From NCBI GenBank assembly GCA_943788675.1, contig CALSRE010000002.1, forward strand, positions 219,247 through 283,246: a stretch of DNA of 64,000 nt, written 5' to 3'. Each line of letters begins with the position of its first letter. Position 1 is the first letter of the stretch. Origin of the DNA: an uncultured bacterium (GTDB taxonomy: Bacteria > Fidelibacterota > Marinisomatia > Marinisomatales > Marinisomataceae). A program made the position numbers and the translations under genes. Shown here one piece after another: positions 28,182 to 37,647 of the stretch. The notes below the pieces were generated by a model, which made no database searches, was not told where the DNA came from, and saw nothing but the letters and a program-made list of their open reading frames with translations.

Positions 28182-29647
28182 ACGCTCAACAAAACTCCAA
28201 TTGTAAGAAGAACCCCTGTTAAAAAGTGTATTCCGATTGTGGAAACATTTACAATTAAAAGCTCATATGGTAACTGCTGGAGATTTGCATCTTGTTTTTC
28301 CCATTCTGTTAACCATTCTGTTCCTTTTTTACTAGCAAAATTAAATATTAACATTGGAATTAATGCAATCAATGTAAAATAATTACCAGCATATACTGAA
28401 GCGCCTATAATAAGCAAAAATGATAGAAACATAAGATTTCTCCATACTGAGAAAGGTCTTCTGTAGTTCGCTTTGTCAGATGGGCCTGCTAACTTTACAA
28501 CCCAACTATTTTTATTCGCAGCTTTATCAGCATTGTAGTCCTGAAAGCAGTTAATAAATAAAACTAAAGCGATGAATATTCCTACAGGAGCTGAATATAA
28601 TAAAGTAACAATAGGATCTATTGTTTGTGTTGGTGCGATGGATAGATTTTGCATTAAAGCTGCACCATAAACCATCAATGGACCAAAGCCTATAAAAACA
28701 GCTAAATCGCCTAATCCATTATATGCTAATTTGAAAAATCCAGTATACATTATTCCTAGAAAAACACCTAAATAACCTAAATACATCAATGTAGAATCAA
28801 TTTGACCATCAAAAAATTGATTATTCAAGTACAGGCCAACAAGGATGGTGGCTGTAAAAAAATATATAGATGAGAGAAGCATATTTGTTGGCGTTATTAA
28901 GCCAGATTGAATTGCTCTTGATCCGCCGTTAAAGGGACTAGCTAACTTGTTCAGTTCATCATTTCTTGATTTATGATCAAAATAGTCATTAATATTATTT
29001 GTACCTATTTGAGCACATACTGAACCTAACATAACTACCCAAAAGGTTGACCAATCAAAAACTCCAAACTGCTTGTAAGCTATTGCAGATCCTAACATAA
29101 TAGGTGCAATAGTAGCTGTTAAAAAGGGCGCTCTTACTACAGTAACCCAATACTTGATTGTATTAACAATATTAGTTTTCACCTCTTGAAAAAATCCCAT
29201 TCTATTTTCTGAAATCTCCATCCACTCAAATTGTTTTTCAGCAAAAAAATCGACATATTTAATTGTTGTAGGTTTAATTTTGTAATAACCAATAACATCA
29301 TTAGTAATCAAGAATTCATCGTGCATATACTTTGAAAAAGCTTCAGTAACTTTTAAAATAGCTTTTTTAGCCTTTTCAGCCTCATTTTTATCGATGACTT
29401 TTGATGCATATGCATCTATTTGCAACTCTTTAATTCCATCTTCTCCATCAGGTCTAATGACGCATTGGACTTTCGGGTTCATGGAAATTTGAACCGCTTT
29501 TCTTGATGGATTAAAAGTGAAGAAATATATATCAAGTCCATCATTAGCAAAATAAACATTCGCAGCTGATGCATTTCCAGCAACGCTGGTAGACAAAGTC
29601 ATAAACTCTGATCTATTTAACAAATCTAAAATTTTATCTTTTAACAT
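28172..29647 (-). CDS. Fusion of a PNPOx-like flavin domain and a UbiA-family prenyltransferase
   Basis: 491 aa. Residues ~1-140 form a split-barrel PNPOx-like domain (FMTLSTS start, then NPSRKAVQISMNPKV at residues 46-60), a family that binds FMN, F420 or haem. After a linker, residues ~160-491 are a polytopic UbiA prenyltransferase with both Asp-rich motifs: NDYFDHKSRND (220-230) and NCFQDYNADKAANK near residue 370. The MenA-like pattern suggests prenylation of a quinone headgroup such as 1,4-dihydroxy-2-naphthoate, but the acceptor is inferred. It starts 2 nt after cdaA. Its stop overlaps the prfB start. The role of the fused flavin-fold domain is unknown. Confidence 0.88.
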   Translation of the reverse strand: MLKDKILDLLNRSEFMTLSTSVAGNASAANVYFANDGLDIYFFTFNPSRKAVQISMNPKVQCVIRPDGEDGIKELQIDAYASKVIDKNEAEKAKKAILKVTEAFSKYMHDEFLITNDVIGYYKIKPTTIKYVDFFAEKQFEWMEISENRMGFFQEVKTNIVNTIKYWVTVVRAPFLTATIAPIMLGSAIAYKQFGVFDWSTFWVVMLGSVCAQIGTNNINDYFDHKSRNDELNKLASPFNGGSRAIQSGLITPTNMLLSSIYFFTATILVGLYLNNQFFDGQIDSTLMYLGYLGVFLGIMYTGFFKLAYNGLGDLAVFIGFGPLMVYGAALMQNLSIAPTQTIDPIVTLLYSAPVGIFIALVLFINCFQDYNADKAANKNSWVVKLAGPSDKANYRRPFSVWRNLMFLSFLLIIGASVYAGNYFTLIALIPMLIFNFASKKGTEWLTEWEKQDANLQQLPYELLIVNVSTIGIHFLTGVLLTIGVLLSVWI

Positions 29648-29649
29648 AG

Positions 29650-30429
29650 TTAGCCTTCCTCGATAAATTCATTCATTTTATCATTTAATATTTTTCCAAG
29701 CTCTTCAAGTGAAAGGCCAGAATTTATAAAAAAACCATTTTCTGCAACAGAGATTTTTCCGCTTTCTTCTGAAATGACTACAGCTAAGGCATCGCTCTCT
29801 TCAGAAATACCTAATGCCGCTCTGTGCCTTGTGCCCATTTCAGGATTTAACGTTTTACTTTCAGTAAGAGGTAAAATGCATGACGCAGCTTCAATTAAAT
29901 TATTATGAATAACAACCGCACCATCATGCAGTGGCGATGTAGGATTAAAAATTGAAACCAACAGTTCGGGGCTAAATGAAGCATTCATTGGAACTGCGTC
30001 AGAAACAACATTTTTAAGAGAATTTTCTCTTTCAAAAACTATTAATGCTCCCCAATTATTTTTTTTAATCTCTTCAATACTGGATAAAATATCTTCCTGA
30101 ATAGCTGTTTTCTCAATTTGGAATAGCTTCCTGAGAATTCTATTTTGACCTACAGAAGTTAATAGTCTTCTAATTTCAGGCTGGAACAATATAACAAAAA
30201 CCACAACCCAAACAGTTTGAAATAAATTTAACAGCCATGAAGTGGCTTTAAAACCAAGAATGTTAATTATAAATCCAGCAAAAAATATAATCAGAAGACC
30301 GATGAGCATTTGCCCGCCACGAGTACCTCTAAAATAGGAATATGCGTATGAAAATATAGCTGTAACTAATATTAAATCGAATAAATCTGTAAGGGTAAAC
30401 TTTAAAAAACTTATTTCAAATAGATTCAT
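29650..30429 (-). CDS. cdaA: Diadenylate cyclase CdaA
   Basis: Makes cyclic di-AMP from two ATP. It is 259 aa, with three N-terminal helices (about residues 12-30, 40-58, 62-82) followed by a DAC domain containing the DGA motif (SPLHDGAVVI) and the RHR motif (GTRHRAALG). This is the CdaA/YbbP membrane form. It is 8 nt downstream of folP and upstream of the prenyltransferase fusion. No CdaR partner is present; in Firmicutes cdaA is instead followed by cdaR and glmM. Confidence 0.95.
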   Translation of the reverse strand: MNLFEISFLKFTLTDLFDLILVTAIFSYAYSYFRGTRGGQMLIGLLIIFFAGFIINILGFKATSWLLNLFQTVWVVVFVILFQPEIRRLLTSVGQNRILRKLFQIEKTAIQEDILSSIEEIKKNNWGALIVFERENSLKNVVSDAVPMNASFSPELLVSIFNPTSPLHDGAVVIHNNLIEAASCILPLTESKTLNPEMGTRHRAALGISEESDALAVVISEESGKISVAENGFFINSGLSLEELGKILNDKMNEFIEEG

Positions 30430-30437
30430 ATTATAAT

Positions 30438-31289
30438 TTAGCTAATATATTGTTGTGAATTTAAAATTTTCTTTGCAATCGTTAAGGCTTTTCTAGTTTG
30501 ATCAACATCATGAACTCTAAAAACAGAAACACCTTTTTGAAGACCTATAACATTTGCTGCCAATGAACCTTCTATTCTATCATCTTCAGGTACGTCAAGA
30601 GTAATACCAATAAAAGATTTCCTCGAAGCCCCAAGCAAAACAGGATAACCTAATTTTGTAAATTTATTTAAATTGTTAATAATTTCAAAATTATTTTCAA
30701 CAGATTTTCCAAAACCAATACCTGGATCAATAATAATTTTTTTTCTATCTACCCCTTTTGATATAACAAAATCAATACGAGTATTTAGGTATGAAATAAT
30801 ATCGCTTATTAATGAAGAATATTGTGGATTTTCTTGCATATTTTTAGGAAGACCTTTCATATGCATCAAAACAATAGGGCAATCAAATTTTAAAGCTATA
30901 TCTACCATATCTTTATCAAATTCCATCGCACTAACATCATTGATTATTGAAGCGCCTACTTTAAGTGCTTGATTTGCAACTTCTGATTTTGTTGTATCAA
31001 TTGAAATACATACATCAGTTTCTCTTCTTAGGGCTTCAATAACAGGCAATACTCTTGAAAGCTCTTCATCTAGGCTTACTGAATCAGAAAATGGCTTAGT
31101 TGACTCTCCGCCAATATCAATAATATCAGCTCCTTCATCAACCATTTTTAGAGCATGTTTTACTGCAGAGTTTTTATTAAAATAATGCCCTCCATCGGAA
31201 AATGAATCTGGAGTGACATTCAAGATACCCATTAATAATGATTGTTTTTGTTTTTTTGAAAGCCAATCATTTAGGTGATTTGAATTCAT
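30438..31289 (-). CDS. folP: Dihydropteroate synthase
   Basis: Joins p-aminobenzoate to hydroxymethyl-dihydropterin pyrophosphate in folate synthesis. It is 283 aa. The family start MGILNVTPDSFSDGG (residues 21-35), the DIGGESTKP motif (57-65) and the DPGIGFGKS loop (near 188) are all present. The order ftsH-folP is common in bacteria and the gap is only 3 nt. Confidence 0.97.
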   Translation of the reverse strand: MNSNHLNDWLSKKQKQSLLMGILNVTPDSFSDGGHYFNKNSAVKHALKMVDEGADIIDIGGESTKPFSDSVSLDEELSRVLPVIEALRRETDVCISIDTTKSEVANQALKVGASIINDVSAMEFDKDMVDIALKFDCPIVLMHMKGLPKNMQENPQYSSLISDIISYLNTRIDFVISKGVDRKKIIIDPGIGFGKSVENNFEIINNLNKFTKLGYPVLLGASRKSFIGITLDVPEDDRIEGSLAANVIGLQKGVSVFRVHDVDQTRKALTIAKKILNSQQYIS

Positions 31290-31292
31290 ATA

Positions 31293-33188
31293 CTATGTTC
31301 TACTAATTTTTTTGCCATTCATCATAACTTTAATATCATTTCCATCAATTGTTTCATGCTCTAATAACTCTTCTGCCATGAGATGTAATAAGCTAATATT
31401 ATTTTCTAATATTTTATGTGCATTTTCCTGAGCATTTTTGATGATAGATACTACTTCATGATCAATTTTTTGTGCTGTTTCTTCGCTATAATCTCTATGT
31501 GACTGAATCTCTCTTCCAAGAAAAATTTCTTCGTTCTTTTTTCCAAACGCCATTGGACCTAATTTATCGCTCATTCCCCACTCACAAACCATTCTTCTTG
31601 CAATACTTGTTGCTCTTTCTATATCATTTGAGGCACCAGTAGTAATCTCATTTAAAATAAGATTTTCCGCAGCTCTTCCTCCCATCATAACTGCAAGCCT
31701 GCTCAATATGTATGTTTTTGAATAACCATGCTTCTCATCAATCGGTAATTGCATTGTTACGCCTAACGCTCTTCCTCTAGGTATTATAGTTACCTTATGA
31801 ACTGGGTCAGCTTCAGGTGAAAAAAGTGCAACAACTGCATGCCCAGCTTCATGATAAGCTGTAACTTTCTTTTCATGATCTGACAATACCATGCTTTTTC
31901 GTTGAACTCCCATCAAAACCTTATCTTGAGCTTCTTGGAAATCGGAATTATCAACAAACTTTTTTCTTTTTCTGGAAGCTAGCAAAGCCGCTTCATTGAC
32001 CAAATTTGCTAAATCTGCACCAACCATTCCTGGAGTTCCTTTTGCAATATCAAGCAGGTTAATGGTTTTTGGTTTCATTTTAATTTTTTTTGTATGGATT
32101 TTCAAAATATCATGCCTTCCTTTTAAATCAGGAACATCAACAACTACTTGCCTATCGAACCTTCCCGGTCTCAATAAAGCAGAATCCAATACATCAGGTC
32201 TATTTGTAGCTCCCATTACGATGATATTGCTAGAATTATCAAATCCATCTAATTCAACAAGTAATTGATTTAAAGTTTGCTCTCTTTCATCGTGTCCTCC
32301 GCCAAGACCAGCGCCTCTTTGTCTACCAACAGCATCTAACTCATCAATAAATACAATAGAAGGTGCATTCTTATTGGCTTGTTCAAACAAGTCTCTTACT
32401 CTAGAAGCTCCAACACCTACAAACATTTCGACAAAGTCTGCGCCACTTATACTATAAAAAGGTACATTTGATTCACCTGCCACAGCTCTTGCCATTAGGG
32501 TTTTTCCAGTTCCTGGAGGTCCAACTAATAAAACCCCTCTAGGAATTTTTCCTCCTAATTTTTCAAATTTTTTAGGGCTTTTTAAATATGCAATTACCTC
32601 TTCAAGCTCTTCTTTTGCCTCAATGCAACCAGCTACATCTTTAAATTTTACTTTCTTTTGATTCCCTGAAAATATTTTTGCTTTGCTTTTACCAAAACTA
32701 AAAACATTATTCATTCCATTCCCAGAACCCTGCATTCTTCTTAAAAGAAATAACCAGAATGCTATCAACAATAGCCATGGTGCAAAACCAAGCAACCAAC
32801 TTGTCCAATCAATCTTTTCTCCCTCAAAATTATACTCTATATTTTTTTCATCCCATATTGCTATTTGCTCTGAATAGTCTGCAGGAAGATATACTACAAA
32901 TAAAAGTCTCTCTTCAAACTCAGCTCCATTTTTATTGGTAAGTGTTGATGCTTCGAATAGCTCTCCGTGAAAAGAATTATCATTTTCTATAGAGGCTTCT
33001 TTAATTTTGTTATCTGCTAGAAGCTCTTTGTATGTATTATAAGAAATTTCAACCTCACTTGACGACTCGTCTGGAAGAAATGCAAAAGATGCTATAATAA
33101 ACATTATAATTGAAGCCCAAATTAAAACTGAACTTGGTCCAGAAGGGGCTTTTTTTGGATTTGGTTTTTTGCTTTTTTGATTTTTCAT
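31293..33188 (-). CDS. ftsH: ATP-dependent zinc metalloprotease FtsH
   Basis: Membrane-anchored AAA+ protease of 631 aa. It has a helix at about residues 22-40, a periplasmic domain, a second helix near 132-148, an AAA domain with [17 protein letters not shown] (Walker A, near 223) and [11 protein letters not shown] (Walker B), SRH, and an M41 peptidase domain with HEAGH near residue 444. It lies 36 nt downstream of tilS, an arrangement (tilS-ftsH-folP) seen in many bacteria. Confidence 0.97.
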   Translation of the reverse strand: MKNQKSKKPNPKKAPSGPSSVLIWASIIMFIIASFAFLPDESSSEVEISYNTYKELLADNKIKEASIENDNSFHGELFEASTLTNKNGAEFEERLLFVVYLPADYSEQIAIWDEKNIEYNFEGEKIDWTSWLLGFAPWLLLIAFWLFLLRRMQGSGNGMNNVFSFGKSKAKIFSGNQKKVKFKDVAGCIEAKEELEEVIAYLKSPKKFEKLGGKIPRGVLLVGPPGTGKTLMARAVAGESNVPFYSISGADFVEMFVGVGASRVRDLFEQANKNAPSIVFIDELDAVGRQRGAGLGGGHDEREQTLNQLLVELDGFDNSSNIIVMGATNRPDVLDSALLRPGRFDRQVVVDVPDLKGRHDILKIHTKKIKMKPKTINLLDIAKGTPGMVGADLANLVNEAALLASRKRKKFVDNSDFQEAQDKVLMGVQRKSMVLSDHEKKVTAYHEAGHAVVALFSPEADPVHKVTIIPRGRALGVTMQLPIDEKHGYSKTYILSRLAVMMGGRAAENLILNEITTGASNDIERATSIARRMVCEWGMSDKLGPMAFGKKNEEIFLGREIQSHRDYSEETAQKIDHEVVSIIKNAQENAHKILENNISLLHLMAEELLEHETIDGNDIKVMMNGKKISRT

Positions 33189-33224
33189 CGGAGATGAATT
33201 TAAGAAAAATGAATAATAAAAAAA

Positions 33225-34544
33225 CTAATTCCTCAAGAAATTTAGTTTTGCAACCTTTTTAGAATTTTGATCAATTTTATACTTATCGCTTAATTGGTAT
33301 CCAGCTACCCAAACAATCTCTTCTTTATTACAAACAACTAGAGATTGATTTCTTTTATAGAAAGATATCTTTTTGTCTTTTAAAAATTTATTAACTTTTT
33401 TCGAACCGCTCATTCCAAGAGGTAAAAATTGATCATCTTTTTTTACAGATCTAATAATTAAAGTATTATTTAAATTTGATGCATCAATAAATTCTGTATT
33501 CAAATCATCAGCAAAATAATTAGGTTTATTATGAAAATCCCAGGAAAATGTGAAATCTTTATCTGAAATGTTTTCACCAGCTGAAACTTCTTTATAGATA
33601 GTATTTTCTAAAGATTTGAATATAATAATATCATTTTGGTCAATTGCAATTGTTACTTCGTTAATTTTTCTTTCTGTACCAACCTTATTTTTTCTAAAAA
33701 AATCTTTTATTTCTCTTACGCCAGTTTTTGACATTGATTTATCCTGATAACAAAACTTATTTATGATTCTTAATTGAATTAATAAAGGTAAATTCAAAAA
33801 TATATCTCTATTAATTTGAACTAAATTTTTTGTCTTATTGAACGATTCTGATTCATAAAACATGTTTTCGGTATAATCAATCAGTCTATTCACTTCTTTT
33901 ATCCTACTATTAAGGTCAAGAAATGGTAAATGAATATTATTTTTGACTTTTCTTAAGCTTGGAAAAACTTTATTTCTTAGAAAATTTCTAGTAAATGATA
34001 TATCATCATTTGAAGAATCATCTAAATAGTCTACACTTTGCTGATTAGCATATTCTATAATCTCTTCTTTTGAAATATCAATCATCGGCCTTAAGACATT
34101 ATTATTTTTTTCTCTAATTCCTTGTAAACCGCTTAGTCCTGATGAGCTTAAGATTTTTATAAGAATTGTTTCAGCTTGATCGTCTGCATGATGAGCTGTA
34201 ATAATATAATCTGCACCAACCTCTTTTCTGGCATCCTCAAGAGCTTTATACCTTAAATCTCTAAACTGTGATTCGATATTTGAGGTTATATTGCTGGATG
34301 AAATTTGCTTAATAATACATTTTATATTAGAATCGCATGCATCAGTAACTAACTTTTCCATAAGCAATGCATTTTCTTGATAATTATGATTTACATGACA
34401 AACAGAAAATATATTTTGGTTAGACATTTTTTTAAAACAATCTAGCATTACCATTGAATCTATACCGCCTGATACAGCCAAAAGAAAATGAGGTTTCTCA
34501 TTTCCAATTAGTGACTCAATATTTGATAAAATTTTATTTTGCAT
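33225..34544 (-). CDS. tilS: tRNA(Ile)-lysidine synthase
   Basis: Converts C34 of the CAU-anticodon tRNA-Ile to lysidine. It is 439 aa. The PP-loop is LAVSGGIDSMV (residues 22-32), the HADDQAETILIK motif is near 118, and a C-terminal TilS domain follows. It overlaps the metallo-beta-lactamase gene upstream by 11 nt. Confidence 0.95.
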   Translation of the reverse strand: MQNKILSNIESLIGNEKPHFLLAVSGGIDSMVMLDCFKKMSNQNIFSVCHVNHNYQENALLMEKLVTDACDSNIKCIIKQISSSNITSNIESQFRDLRYKALEDARKEVGADYIITAHHADDQAETILIKILSSSGLSGLQGIREKNNNVLRPMIDISKEEIIEYANQQSVDYLDDSSNDDISFTRNFLRNKVFPSLRKVKNNIHLPFLDLNSRIKEVNRLIDYTENMFYESESFNKTKNLVQINRDIFLNLPLLIQLRIINKFCYQDKSMSKTGVREIKDFFRKNKVGTERKINEVTIAIDQNDIIIFKSLENTIYKEVSAGENISDKDFTFSWDFHNKPNYFADDLNTEFIDASNLNNTLIIRSVKKDDQFLPLGMSGSKKVNKFLKDKKISFYKRNQSLVVCNKEEIVWVAGYQLSDKYKIDQNSKKVAKLNFLRN

Positions 34545-35163
34545 ATTTCACTAAAAATGGATTTGTTTTTAATTCATGTTCCAATGTTGTTATTTCGCGA
34601 TGCCCAGGGAGCAAAGTAGAATTAATATCATATGAATTTACAAATATTTTTAGTGATTTTTCCATATCAGCTGGATTTGATGTCTGAAGATCAGTTCTAC
34701 CAATAGAACCCTTAAATATTAAATCTCCACAAAAAATAAGTGAATCTATTTCAAAGCTCATACAACCAGGAGAATGTCCTGGATTATATGTAAGATTAAA
34801 TTCAAACATACCAATACTTAATGTCTTTGCAGTCTCTTCAATCCAATGACTAACCTCGGGTTTAACTGAATCAACACTCATGTACCCTTTCATTAAGTCA
34901 TAATGTTCAAGCATTACACTATTGCCTCTGCATATATAAAAAGGAATATTATAATGGCTTATACAATCACTTGCAGAAGCAATATGGTCAATATGAGCGT
35001 GTGTAGCTAATAGTGCTATTGGAGATAAATTATTAGCTTTCAAATAATCATCAATTAAATCAAAACCTAACCCTGGATCAATAATAATTGCTTCATTTTT
35101 ATCGTTCGATAATATGTAGATATTTTGATCAAGAAGTCTTGAAATTATTTTTTTGTACTTCAA
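34534..35163 (-). CDS. Metallo-beta-lactamase-fold hydrolase (glyoxalase II-like)
   Basis: 209 aa. The binuclear zinc motif THAHIDHIA is near residues 55-63, with further ligands in NPGHSPGCM (near 128), CGD (near 146) and LPGHRE (near 189). This short form of the YcbL/GloB-like group lacks the extended glutathione-binding C-terminus of true glyoxalase II, so the substrate is open. The start is TTG at 35163, 2 nt after the upstream stop; no ATG is nearby. Confidence 0.88.
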   Translation of the reverse strand: MKYKKIISRLLDQNIYILSNDKNEAIIIDPGLGFDLIDDYLKANNLSPIALLATHAHIDHIASASDCISHYNIPFYICRGNSVMLEHYDLMKGYMSVDSVKPEVSHWIEETAKTLSIGMFEFNLTYNPGHSPGCMSFEIDSLIFCGDLIFKGSIGRTDLQTSNPADMEKSLKIFVNSYDINSTLLPGHREITTLEHELKTNPFLVKYAK

Positions 35164-35165
35164 GA

Positions 35166-36230
35166 TTATACTCTGTCAAAGAAAAATCTACTTAAGGAAT
35201 TAATTTTATCTTGATATGAATGAGGATTTAAGAATCGCACTGTTGCTGCAATGCTTGATAAAATTGAATTACCATCTTGTGGTGTAAAACAAAAACCTGA
35301 TATTTCATGATCATTTCTAACATTTATTGAGGCTTCTACAACTACTGTCTGATTTAAAATTCTTCCGTAAAGACCTTGGTCTCTACCAAAAGAAAATACT
35401 TCGTTAGTTGAGTGATGCTCAGTTAATGAAATTCTATCATTTGCTATAAAAAGATCAATAACTTTATCTTTAGATGTTGGCTCTTTCACTTTCAAGTTAA
35501 ACCAGACAGTATGCATATACTGTGAATTAACTTTCATTGCAGAAGAAAATAAATCTAAATCAAGATTCATAGTCTTAAATAACCCTGCAGCATCTTCAGC
35601 GTGGTGCGTACCGTAAACAGGATGTCCATGATCATTCACTGTTGGAGCTGGAACAAAACTTCCAGTTTGACTAATGTCATTACTTCTTCTAACACAAATA
35701 AATTTTCCTTCCACAAGATTATCTGGAGATATACTGAGAGCTAATGTATTTACTAAACACGCAATATTATGAGTATTGCAAGATACTACTTGTAAAAATT
35801 GGTCTTCAGAATTAATAACATGATCATTAATACCTCTGGCATATTTTTTTCCAAAACCATTTTCACTTCCTTGAGCAAGAAAACCTTTGACCTTATCAGA
35901 GTATTTATTGTAAAAGTCAGCTTTATTTTTATGCCCAAAGCCACTTGGAGTACAATCTATTACCACAGAACTTCTGGCAACAGCTTCTTCCATTATAAAT
36001 TCTGGCTCTAAACCTATTTCTTTAAAAGCACTAACCCTATCTTGGTGCACTGAAAGTCTAGCGCCCTTGGCTATCAAATTTTTAATTTTTGGAGCATCTT
36101 TTGTTAAAGGAGACTGCTTATGAAAGGTAACTTCATCAATACCCAGGTTACTCTTTTGCTCGCATAATATTCCAATTAAAGGCTCGCCAATAGTTCCTGT
36201 TCCAACAACATGTACAATTTTTCTTTCCAT
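35166..36230 (-). CDS. Type II (archaeal-type) glyceraldehyde-3-phosphate dehydrogenase-like protein
   Basis: 354 aa. It begins with a Rossmann motif VGTGTIGEPL (residues 9-18). The catalytic-Cys region is SCNTHNIACL with Cys151, against SCNTTGLCR in archaeal enzymes. VRRSNDISQ corresponds to the archaeal RRAADP segment, and YGTHHAED supplies the active-site His. The DCTPSGFGHKN motif (residues 92-102) is also shared. It is not a normal bacterial GapA, which has SCTTNC. Whether it acts on glyceraldehyde-3-phosphate or a related semialdehyde is inference. It stands between ccmD and the metallo-beta-lactamase gene. Confidence 0.75.
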   Translation of the reverse strand: MERKIVHVVGTGTIGEPLIGILCEQKSNLGIDEVTFHKQSPLTKDAPKIKNLIAKGARLSVHQDRVSAFKEIGLEPEFIMEEAVARSSVVIDCTPSGFGHKNKADFYNKYSDKVKGFLAQGSENGFGKKYARGINDHVINSEDQFLQVVSCNTHNIACLVNTLALSISPDNLVEGKFICVRRSNDISQTGSFVPAPTVNDHGHPVYGTHHAEDAAGLFKTMNLDLDLFSSAMKVNSQYMHTVWFNLKVKEPTSKDKVIDLFIANDRISLTEHHSTNEVFSFGRDQGLYGRILNQTVVVEASINVRNDHEISGFCFTPQDGNSILSSIAATVRFLNPHSYQDKINSLSRFFFDRV

Positions 36231-36249
36231 AGCTATAATTTCCCCAAAT

Positions 36250-36348
36250 TTATTTTCTATATTTTTTAATATTATAAATGAACCAAATAAAAATAGTTAT
36301 AAATACAACAAAAAGTGCTGACAAAAAATAATATAGATAACTATACAT
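36250..36348 (-). CDS. ccmD: CcmD-like small membrane protein
   Basis: 32-codon ORF whose ATG lies inside the end of ccmC (overlap 8 nt), a strong sign of translational coupling. It encodes one hydrophobic helix (about residues 4-25) followed by a Lys/Arg tail. Size, topology and position directly after ccmC are those of CcmD, which helps release haem-loaded CcmE from the CcmABC complex. Sequence identity in this family is always low, so the call rests on context. Confidence 0.75.
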   Translation of the reverse strand: MYSYLYYFLSALFVVFITIFIWFIYNIKKYRK

Positions 36349-36988
36349 ATCTATTCTCAATATCTTTCTTTTTTAAGACCTCAATTTTAAGCATTAACAT
36401 CAAAATCATTAATGAAGTAAATGAAACTAATGAAAATAAGAAGGGGGTTAAAATTCCGGACGGCTGTTTGTTCATTCCCAATTGCGGATGAGACTGAATT
36501 TCTGCTGCCCAAAAATTTACTGAAGCAAATATTATGGGTATATCTAAAAATGCAATAATACCAATGACGGCTGATACCAAAGCCGCTCTTTGTCTATAAA
36601 GGCCAATATTTCTAAGAATAAAGTATCCTATATATATTAAAAATAATATGAGTGTTGTCACCAATCTAGGCTCCCAAACCCACGGCTTTCCCCATATTGG
36701 AGTTGCCCAAATGGGACCAGTGATCAATACAAGTGATGTGAATATAGTACCTATTTCAGCTGATGCATGACCGATTCTATCATATTTTAAATCTTTAGAA
36801 AACAAATATAAAAAACCACTTATCATAACTATGAAGTAAGCTAAAAAACCAGACCATGCAATTGGTACATGCAAATAAAATATTTTCTGTGCCCACTCTT
36901 GATCAGGAACCATTGGAGTAAAAAAAATAATCCAAAATAAATTGGCAACCATTATAAGAATTGTTAAGATAAAAAAAGTTAAATTCAT
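36341..36988 (-). CDS. ccmC: Haem exporter protein CcmC
   Basis: Membrane protein that loads haem onto CcmE during cytochrome c maturation. It is 215 aa with six helices. The tryptophan-rich haem-handling motif is seen as IWGKPWVWEPRLVT near residue 82-95, a variant of the usual WGxxWxWD. A His before it (YLHVPIAW) and one after (SHPQLG) are candidate haem ligands. It overlaps ccmB by one base and ccmD by 8. Confidence 0.93.
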   Translation of the reverse strand: MNLTFFILTILIMVANLFWIIFFTPMVPDQEWAQKIFYLHVPIAWSGFLAYFIVMISGFLYLFSKDLKYDRIGHASAEIGTIFTSLVLITGPIWATPIWGKPWVWEPRLVTTLILFLIYIGYFILRNIGLYRQRAALVSAVIGIIAFLDIPIIFASVNFWAAEIQSHPQLGMNKQPSGILTPFLFSLVSFTSLMILMLMLKIEVLKKKDIENRYV

Positions 36989-37647
36989 TATTGTTTAATC
37001 AATCTCCCAAATAGATTTATTCCTAAAAGAACGCCTAACAATGCAAAAGTTAATAATATCAACCATGATTCAATATATAAAGATGCAGTATCTTGAATAA
37101 TTAATCCTAAAGCAATATTTGAAGAATTAATAAGTATGGGAATAATTATTGGGAAAAATATTACTGGAAATAAAAAACTTTTCGATGTTGAAGTATTAGT
37201 GAGAAGAAAGATTAATATTCCAAACCCAATTAATCCAAAATTTGTAAGAACACACAATGGAATCAAATTAAAAACTATATCAAAATTTAAACCGGTAAAT
37301 AGTATATAAATAAAAAGAAGTATCTGCTGCACTCCTGCAAGAATCATATTTAATGTAAATAATTTTGAAAGAAATACTAAAGATAAATCTATAGATGAGG
37401 AGTAAATTAAATCATGGATGCTAAAATCTCTCTCCCTAGCAAATGAATTCTCAATGAGCTTTATAGAAGACAAAGCAACTATAATCCAAAGAAATCCATT
37501 AAAAATTATAATATCATTAATTTTGGAAAGAGGAAAAGTAAAAAGTAAAAACATCAAGCAAGAAATTGCAAAAAAAGACATGTAGAATAAATTGTAAGAT
37601 GATTTACTCTCCAGATATAATTCATTATATATAAGTTTAAATAACAT
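36988..37647 (-). CDS. ccmB: Haem exporter permease CcmB
   Basis: 219 aa, six predicted helices and almost no polar loops. It lies between ccmA and ccmC and overlaps both. The FARERDFSIHDLIYSSSID region (near residue 68-87) matches the conserved cytosolic loop of CcmB that binds CcmA. With CcmA it forms the ABC transporter whose ATP hydrolysis releases holo-CcmE. Confidence 0.92.
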   Translation of the reverse strand: MLFKLIYNELYLESKSSYNLFYMSFFAISCLMFLLFTFPLSKINDIIIFNGFLWIIVALSSIKLIENSFARERDFSIHDLIYSSSIDLSLVFLSKLFTLNMILAGVQQILLFIYILFTGLNFDIVFNLIPLCVLTNFGLIGFGILIFLLTNTSTSKSFLFPVIFFPIIIPILINSSNIALGLIIQDTASLYIESWLILLTFALLGVLLGINLFGRLIKQ

